Both the position numbers and the translations under genes were made by a program. From positions 1,426,001 through 1,490,000 of the forward strand of contig NW_020167523.1 of the NCBI RefSeq assembly GCF_001641265.1: a stretch of DNA of 64,000 nucleotides. The letters run 5' to 3'. How positions within the stretch are numbered: the stretch's first letter is position 1; each line of letters starts with the position of its first letter. This document shows, one piece after another, positions 63,162 to 64,000 of this stretch. This DNA comes from Pseudogymnoascus destructans. Lineage: Eukaryota > Ascomycota > Leotiomycetes > Thelebolales > Thelebolaceae. A model generated the notes under the pieces. The model saw nothing but the letters and a program-made list of their open reading frames with translations, was not told the DNA's origin and searched no databases.

Positions 63162-64000
63162 TGTCATACTGACATTCGTTGCACTCAGTTTGCTATCAAA
63201 CTCAAGAGCAAACTTAGAAATCTCCTCCTCAAACCTACAAGTCACCATACATATCTTGGCTTATCACACCAACAACAGAAGCAATACTACTCAACGATTG
63301 CTGCAAACTCTTCTACTACATCTGTTTATGCTACATACATCACGGCATATCATTTGGACACTCATTGAACAAGTTATTAAGAAAATCTCCTCCTTAAGGG
63401 GGTGGGCCAATACTACCACATGGCATATCTCTACCAACTAGAGGCCTAGGAACATGAACGATAGCTCTAGAAGCTTCTACAACCCTCTATGATTCATTAC
63501 ACGTCATCGCTCCTTAGTTACCCACAAGATTGGTTAAGTTATGACATAATTTGTCTATAGGTACTCTGACCTTGGACCTCCTTTTCACTTCCTATAGGCT
63601 AGGAACCCAAGAGATGGTTCTATGGGATTCTCTTACGTTCACTACATGATTAGCAAGCTAGTTGTGGGTCGCACTTGATTTCTAATACATTTACCAAGCC
63701 TGGTTAGTCATGGAAAGTCATGGAAAATGAGAGAACTACACTCCTTTGGCATAAATAGGATTGCCCTTTCCTTAAGAAAGGGCAAGCAGGCAATACAGTA
63801 AATCGACTAGCACATACTTCTACGTCTTTTCCAAGCTTCCAAGCATTGATCTTGTTATTCTCTGTTTTTGAAAAGTCAGTGAGGTGCTAACCTCTGACTT
63901 ACCCCTGAGTTCCCAGACTCAACATTTGTTGCAACTTGTCTAAACCACTTCACCACATCATACACCTGATTGCTGCGTTGTGGAATAGTCTAAGCTACAA
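63162..64000 (+). repeat. gypsy LTR, copy 4, running off the window
   Basis: It begins TGTCATACTGACATTCGTTG exactly as the LTR at 35901, matches it throughout apart from a few small indels (including a ~50-bp segment at 63650-63700 absent from the other copy), and is cut by the window end within the shared right part. Whether it is solo or heads an element is not visible. Confidence 0.9.

Overview
The window reads as a chromosome segment of a filamentous ascomycete (Pezizomycotina). The evidence is short spliceosomal introns of about 47-106 bp with GT..AG ends, typical fungal families (Msb2-type signalling mucin, division-1 chitin synthase, full-size PDR transporter, fungal seven-helix rhodopsin-like protein, S53 sedolisin), Fot1/pogo, MULE, Ty1/copia and Ty3/gypsy elements, and AT-rich, stop-riddled repeat copies whose changes look like repeat-induced point mutation (RIP). 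I cannot place it to genus.

Layout: 0-5 kb holds an intact DUF7924-like gene, a decayed conserved disordered-protein gene with an apparent internal inversion, and an SP-RING (MIZ) gene. From 5.2 to 11.3 kb is a nest of elements: a gypsy LTR fragment, a gypsy gag relic, a Ty1/copia element (6443-10365, minus strand, 5-bp target duplication CTAAC) inserted in another LTR, and a decayed pogo-type transposase. From 11.8 to 13.3 kb is a dense block of minisatellites directly upstream of a rhodopsin-like membrane protein gene (13771-15586). From 16.2 to 23.7 kb are an F-box pseudogene, a class II aldolase gene, a MITE, a hemerythrin-like pseudogene and an intact transglutaminase-like gene. From 24 to 30.6 kb is RIP-degraded repeat DNA: a dead pogo transposase carrying solo LTRs, and a 3.17-kb TIR element that seems to split a membrane-protein gene.

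An intact secreted S53 protease gene (31316-33195) sits between this block and a second repeat nest at 34.6-39.7 kb. There, matching pogo TIRs enclose a Harbinger-type transposase relic, a gypsy 5' LTR plus gag, and a nearly complete antisense pogo transposase. The quiet core is 42-49.5 kb: an Msb2-like mucin, a class I chitin synthase and a DUF1993 protein, all on the plus strand. Next come remnants of a zinc-cluster-type regulator domain, a GMC oxidoreductase and an MFS sugar transporter (49.6-52 kb), which together look like a dead metabolic locus, and then a PDR/ABCG transporter (52554-57079, minus).

The last 7 kb hold a perfect 26-bp palindrome, a solo LTR, a broken GH94-like phosphorylase gene, a frameshifted MULE (minus) and a pogo transposase relic into which a gypsy LTR has inserted at 63162, running off the window. 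I found no CRISPR, rRNA or tRNA genes. The host genes that appear functional are those at 249, 4072, 13771, 17592, 21685, 31316, 42055, 45018, 48916 and 52554. Most of the rest is mobile or decaying DNA. I did not find a convincing new multi-gene system; the unusual signals are structural (inversion, nesting, half-tRNA primer site, palindrome, minisatellite block).
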